Source: Archegozetes longisetosus
Lineage: Eukaryota > Arthropoda > Arachnida > Sarcoptiformes > Trhypochthoniidae
Length of the DNA stretch: 64,000 nucleotides
Direction of reading: 5' to 3'
Assembly: GCA_018873245.2 (NCBI GenBank)
Contig: JAEMBT020000009.1
Coordinates: forward strand, 3,250,242-3,314,241
Part shown: positions 59,209 through 64,000 of the stretch, one piece after another
Numbering within the stretch: the stretch's first letter is position 1
Layout: every line of letters starts with the position of its first letter
The notes under the pieces: model-generated
Seen by the model: only the letters and a program-made list of their open reading frames with translations
What the model was told of the DNA's origin: nothing
Databases searched by the model: none
Program-made: the position numbers and the translations under genes

Positions 59209-61079
59209 ATGGAAACTGAAAACTGTGATTTCGATCCTAATAAGGTTTTACCACCAGGATTAGTACTCGATTCAGTTGATTCTCATCTATATAGAATCGG
59301 TTTATCTTTACTTTCCAAATGAATTCATCAAAAAAAGAAGATTTCAAAACCCAAAGTTTATATTCATTACTCTATTACAGCTAGTAATACGTTGTATTAT
59401 TTTGTTATTTCATTCTGATGAAGATTCAGATTTTAATGTGTAAATAGGAGGCTGGGGATATTTTCTCAACGATAGAATGCACATCAATATTGCGGCTTCT
59501 GTTGGAGCATTGTTAGCAATTACGTTCCAGATTATTCACTATTGCAACTATAAGAATGATATCAAACCCTCTTATCTCAAACCGTTTGAGATGCTTTCGG
59601 AATTAGTTTCATCAAAAATACTGGTCTCTCAAATAGAGAAAATGTTTATAAATTAGTTAAATTGCAAAATTCTACTTTTCACTTGAAAATTTATAACTAA
59701 TATGATATTCTGGATCGCTCTTATTCTAACATTTACACCGTTTGTTGCAAATGAATCGATTGAACAATTCCTAATATTTAGTATTCCTTATACTATTAGG
59801 GGCACCATTTAATTACCGCGCATTTTGTATATATAATTATAGTGTTGTCTACGGAGGGAAAGCATTTGTTTACAAATAATTTCCGTTTCTCAATTGAAAG
59901 TAGACATATCTGACTTCAATTTAGTGTAAAAAGTAATTTCATAATATTGTCCTAACAATGTCCGATTACATTCCCGATAAGAGTCATGTCAAACATTGTT
60001 TAATGTATGAGTTCGATCGCGGATCAAATGACACTGTGGCCGCCAATAATATCTGTGGAACCTATGGCCAAGTGATAAGTGTCCGACAATCCCAGAAATG
60101 GTGTAGTCGGTTCCGTTCCGATGACCGTTGTCCCGTAGACCGCCCGAGACCTGGCCGACCGATGTTAGTGGACACTGATGTTTGGACAAAATTCAGTCGA
60201 TAGATGGGTAGTTCTCATCATCAAGAAGACGATTATATAATTGATTGAACTCTTGTAACTTTTAAAAAATAAAATTTATTTTCTGTTATAGTATGAGCTG
60301 TAATTAAATGGTACCCCTAATATTATATTAGCCGTTGCTGCTTATTATGTCTACAGCACTATTATCTCACAAATAGTTTATTTCTATATAATATGCTATT
60401 ATCTTAAATGCAAAATATCCAAAATCTATGAAAGGATGAGAAACTCCCTTAAAACCAAAATTAAAAAACGTTTGGATTTGATTAATTCAATCCAATCTCT
60501 ACTATCAATACACGAAAAAATCATTAAACGTAACAATAACTATTGGTCTAAACTTTTATTCTGTATTAAGGTATCATTCGCATCCCTAATTAATATGTTT
60601 GATCAGTCTTTGTTCAGAAAAATAAATTTTCTGTTGAGATTTCTTTTGTTCTATGCTAGCCTTAGATTTATTTGGATCCTATTATTAGTCACGAAGACTG
60701 TGTCTTCAGTTTATTGTGAAGCTAATCAATCGTATAAGCTATTCAATTTTTGTATCATTCAGTGGAAGACGTTTGGATATATTTAGACGTTTGAAGGTCT
60801 GAATCAAATTTATGTAATTAAATTTTTATTAAATTTGCTTTGGTTATAGTTAATGTCGTTCATCGAGAGATGTGGTCAGAAAAGAGTCAGATTTTATTGT
60901 TGGAAACTATTCATTATTAACTATTTTCGTGGATATGAAGTCAGCATTGGTTTCTATTGAATTTAAAACAATCTGATTTACTTCTTTTTAAATAATTTTC
61001 ATTCTAATAGACGATCGCGCTTACAATCATTTTTCTTTTAAAAATGATCGAAGTTTTGAAAAATAATTCGTCAAAATAG
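59209..61079 (+). pseudogene. Chemoreceptor pseudogene D, split by a mariner derivative
   Basis: ATG at 59209; exon 1 to 60796 (minus the 59799-60317 insertion), exon 2 60850-60939, exon 3 61011-61079. It shares with C the early 1-nt insertion and TGA (about 59321), the in-frame TAA (about 59443) and the frame change before TATAACTAATATG (about 59690). Private changes are a 1-nt loss near 59613 and the transposon. The frame 60436-60786 is the exon-1 end. Confidence 0.85.
59799..60317 (+). mobile_element. Internally deleted mariner (519 bp) retaining the DNA-binding ORF
   Basis: TA on both sides (59797-59798, 60318-60319). Inverted ends GGGGCACCATTTAATTAC and GTAATTAAATGGTACCCC. Inserted in pseudogene D; unit C is unoccupied (ACTATTATATTCGGCG, about 44862). 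An intact 81-residue ORF at 59958-60203 begins MSDYIPDKSHVKHCLMYEF and contains VRQSQKWCSRFRSDDRCPVD then RPRPGRP: the mariner N-terminal HTH domain and linker. The rest of the transposase is deleted. Confidence 0.88.
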
Positions 61080-61646
61080 AAGAAGGCTTCATACCATAAC
61101 AGATATTCAATGCTTTGATCTTTTAAGTTGTAGTAAAAAATTACGAAATATTTTATTATTCAAATATGATAATAATCATAAATGGAACGCAGTTAACAAA
61201 TCTCTTTAATACTGTTGAATTCTTATTCATAATCAGGGATGGCAGCATCTGCGCTAGCATTTGGGGTAAAAAGAAATGTTCACCGCTCGATTTTTGGAGG
61301 TGAGCGAACAACGATCGTTTACTGATCATCAATGTCAGCAAGTCTACTCTTTTTGCCAATCTCTATTGATGTTTAGATTGCACATAATTTTCAAACAGCA
61401 ACACCAAACCTTATATTTGAATCATATCATACTTTATATTCACTTTGCATTTGAACACATTCTTTGCATCAAAACCTGGTGCAATTCAAAAACGATAAAC
61501 GATCAAAATTGAGATTCAAATTTGTTATGCTTAAATTTTTATTAATATCTAATCATTAATGTCAGATGTGAAAGAAGTGAAGATTCGACATTATTCGACA
61601 TTACTTCAATGGGACTTCCGCATAGATTGGGAGTATCACTAAATTA

Positions 61647-62950
61647 CAAAAGGTTATTCCAATTTATTTGTTCAACAGAGATATTTAATTTATAATAACA
61701 AATGACGCTTATGAATATTTTTGATGTGCTCTATGTGTCCTCCATGACCCCTGCTAATCGCTCGACATCGTTTTTCCATTCGTTAAACATACGACGTATG
61801 TTATCAGTAGTAATGTGTATGACCATTTATCCTGTAACACTTTCCAAAGCCCTGGTATTGAGGTTGCACGTCTACGAAATAGTCGCTGTTTAAGATAACC
61901 GAAAGCGTAGAAATCCATAGGACTAGTATCAGGAGACTTCACTGGAATGTCTTCATTTTTAATAAAATCCATAGCCGTCCTGTTTTGAAGACCTATCAGA
62001 TATTGCTGAGTAAAGTCTGCTTATGTGCAGTTGCCTTGTCGTGGTGCAGAAACACTTTGTACAGCTCGTGAGGATACAATTATGGCAAATATCTTTCTAA
62101 TAGTGGATTTAGTACAAAGTCAACATAATTTCTTGCATTAATCTTTACATTGTTTGGAATTTTTATAAGTGGTAAAGTTCCTCTGGCAGTCAGTGCTCCG
62201 ACTACCATAAACCCAACGGGAAACTTTTCTTTCAGTATTTCACCCAAGTTTCAGGTGGTGTCTCTCCTCTTTTAACGTAGCATATCTTCCTCTCACCATT
62301 GCAGTAATTAAGATAAATATACGCTTCATCTATTGTCACTACGTATTCGCTTCGGTCTTTGGCCAAATGGTTTTCATACAATTTTCTAGTATTGGTCTTT
62401 CTGTTTTTCATGTGTTCGAGTTTCAACATATGTACTTTGGTCTTTCTTCTAGTGACGCAATTAAGATCTTCGTGAATGATGCGGTTAATTGCTGATTGTG
62501 ACACCTTCAGCTTTCGAGACAATTGGTTTTGTGTTGGTGGATTGGGTGTATTTATGGCAATCTTCACCTTTCTGATCATCTTCTTAGTTCTTGCGGTTCT
62601 TGGTTTTGTCTTATAAGACACTTTCTCATTTAAAACGCCACTACTTCTTTTTAAACCGACTTTGTTCACTACATTACTAATTGTACCCAATGATATCTTA
62701 TAGCCATCATGTTCTAGCTGCTTTTTTATCTCTCGGTGGGTGAAACTATTCTTGAAAAGTATCAATATTGCATACTCAACTTTGAGATCAATAGATTTTA
62801 CCATTTTAAGATGATTTGCAAAGTAATGCGTAGTTAACATTAAGTAGTGCTCTAATCTACTATAATAGTCTATGAGAAGTTTGGAAAACTTTGAGTGTGT
62901 GTTATTATTGTATTACATTTTCTGATCAAATAAATTGGAATAACCTTTTG
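61647..62950 (-). mobile_element. Full-length mariner-like element (1304 bp), transposase broken
   Basis: TA duplication (61645-61646, 62951-62952). Terminal repeats of about 24 bp start CAAAAGGTTATTCCAATTTA. Unit C has the empty site (AAATTATAATGAGAATG, about 46181). The size is canonical for mariner. The transposase reads leftward from 62840 (or the internal Met at about 62804): HTH region KNSFTHREIKKQLEHDGY, a second DNA-binding block KVSQSAINRIIHEDL, first Asp in VVTIDEAYIYL, second in LHHDKATAH (about 62050), third in SPDTSPMDFYAF (about 61927). A frame change at about 62235, a stop near 62090 and another frame change near 62010 inactivate it. Asp2-Asp3 spacing is about 37, as in the DD37D (maT-like) group. 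Confidence 0.87.
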
Positions 62951-63661
62951 TATAACGAGAATGAATACTATCGAAGTAAATACTAGACAAGAATTACTGT
63001 AAAAATAACACTCCCAAAAGTAAATCTCAAGCGAAAATGTCAAAATATGTACAGTAGATAGCGAAGAAGACGAAGAAATAAGCATACACTTAGAATGAAG
63101 GCGTTAGTCGAAGAGTAGCCTCTCTTTAACGCTTAGGAAATTAAAAGAACTTAAGAAAAGTCTAAGAAAGAGTTTAAGTTATTAAGTCAGAAATTGAATC
63201 ATTATTAATCAAATTTGTTTAAGATGCTTATCTCTCAACTTTCTATCATAATTAATACATTTAGCTTATGAGAAAGCTTTACCGATTTCACGTAACAAAC
63301 TTTAAGATATTCAAAAACTTATGATAAAAATACCTAAATCCGATTCTAAATTTTACGAAACTATATTTTTTAAAAACAGCGCCTATCTCTAAAACACAAG
63401 AATTTTTTCATGATATTTTTAAAAAATCTAGTAAAGTCAGTAAAATCTGTCAAAAAAGAAATTCAAATAAATAATATTTAAATAAGTCATCAAATTAATG
63501 ATCTTTGATTGTACGTAAATATGTATCGAAGAAAATGAATTTCAGAGATTTGTATAGATTAAAACTTTCATTTTTTGTTCTAAAGCTCTGTTCCCATAAA
63601 TGTTGCGCATGGCATGCAATACTTGCAACAAATATTGTGGCAACATTTGAAATCATTTGAA

Positions 63662-64000
63662 TTCCATAAATTGCATGCAGTTACTATTCACATAATATGC
63701 AATGTTGAAAAAAGAATCAACTAATCAATCTTCACTTATGTCCCTCCTATATTTAATGTAAACAATAGCCACTCAAATCAAATAATAAAATGATTGAGAA
63801 AGATTTTAAATAATAGGTATTTACTGTCATAATGTTTAATAATAAAGAATGAAATGCAATGAATGTACACTTCGCTCCAATACAACTGAACACATTTTTT
63901 CAAAAGGAATGAGGTGTGTCGTTATTGTTTTATCTATGTTTTTATTAGTCATTGCAAGAAAGTATTGCGAGAAAATTAAACTCATTTCAATGAATTATTT
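63662..64000. other. Right edge, no gene recognised
   Basis: Beyond the end of unit D. AT-rich; no coding signal in the remaining 340 bases. Confidence 0.6.

Larger units (their letters stand above)
57498..63661. repeat. Inverted duplication unit D
   Basis: Colinear with unit C (42430-46883), with stretches of near identity (for example 60585-61080 versus 45127-45620). Three insertions (596, 519 and 1304 bp) account for its greater length. Confidence 0.82.

Overview
This is an AT-rich (roughly 70% A+T by eye) eukaryotic nuclear window, almost certainly from an arthropod and probably a mite or other chelicerate. The evidence is: spliced genes with GT-AG introns; an ABCH-type half transporter; a nose-resistant-to-fluoxetine (NRF) acyltransferase; gustatory-receptor-like seven-TM chemoreceptors whose last exons are joined by phase-0 introns; a protein-primed PolB fragment of Polinton/Maverick type; and many Tc1/mariner, hAT-like and foldback elements. 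The species placement is inference.

Layout. 1-4.6 kb: tail of a Polinton/Maverick-like element. The C-terminus of a family-B DNA polymerase on + converges on a small acidic/helical ORF and on a frameshifted baculovirus-F-like envelope relic, both on -. 5.6-7.0 kb: two foldback elements. 7.1-8.5 kb: a chemoreceptor pseudogene with two 1-nt frameshifts. 10.3-11.1 kb: a Tc1 relic. 11.4-13.5 kb: three palindromic elements nested inside each other. 15-24 kb: a tandem duplication carrying two near-identical, apparently intact chemoreceptor genes on -, each copy with its own transposon insertions. 24.4-25.4 kb: another foldback. 26.8-35.4 kb: an 8-exon NRF-6-like gene on - that assembles to 834 codons. 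36-42 kb: no gene recognised, some TIR elements. 42.4-46.9 kb and 57.5-63.7 kb: a second duplication in the opposite orientation, carrying two chemoreceptor pseudogenes on +. 47.9-50.6 kb: a 3-exon ABCH-like transporter gene on - (661 codons). 51-57 kb: repeats, a dead mariner and a long inverted repeat.

The most informative feature is the four-copy chemoreceptor segment. Two copies are intact and two are dead. The dead pair share lesions, so inactivation came before their duplication. The large length difference between the dead copies is almost entirely explained by four transposon insertions, each with a recognisable empty site in the sister copy. The genes do not form an operon-like unit. 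Chemoreception, lipid handling (NRF) and export (ABCH) are independent loci in a transposon-rich background.
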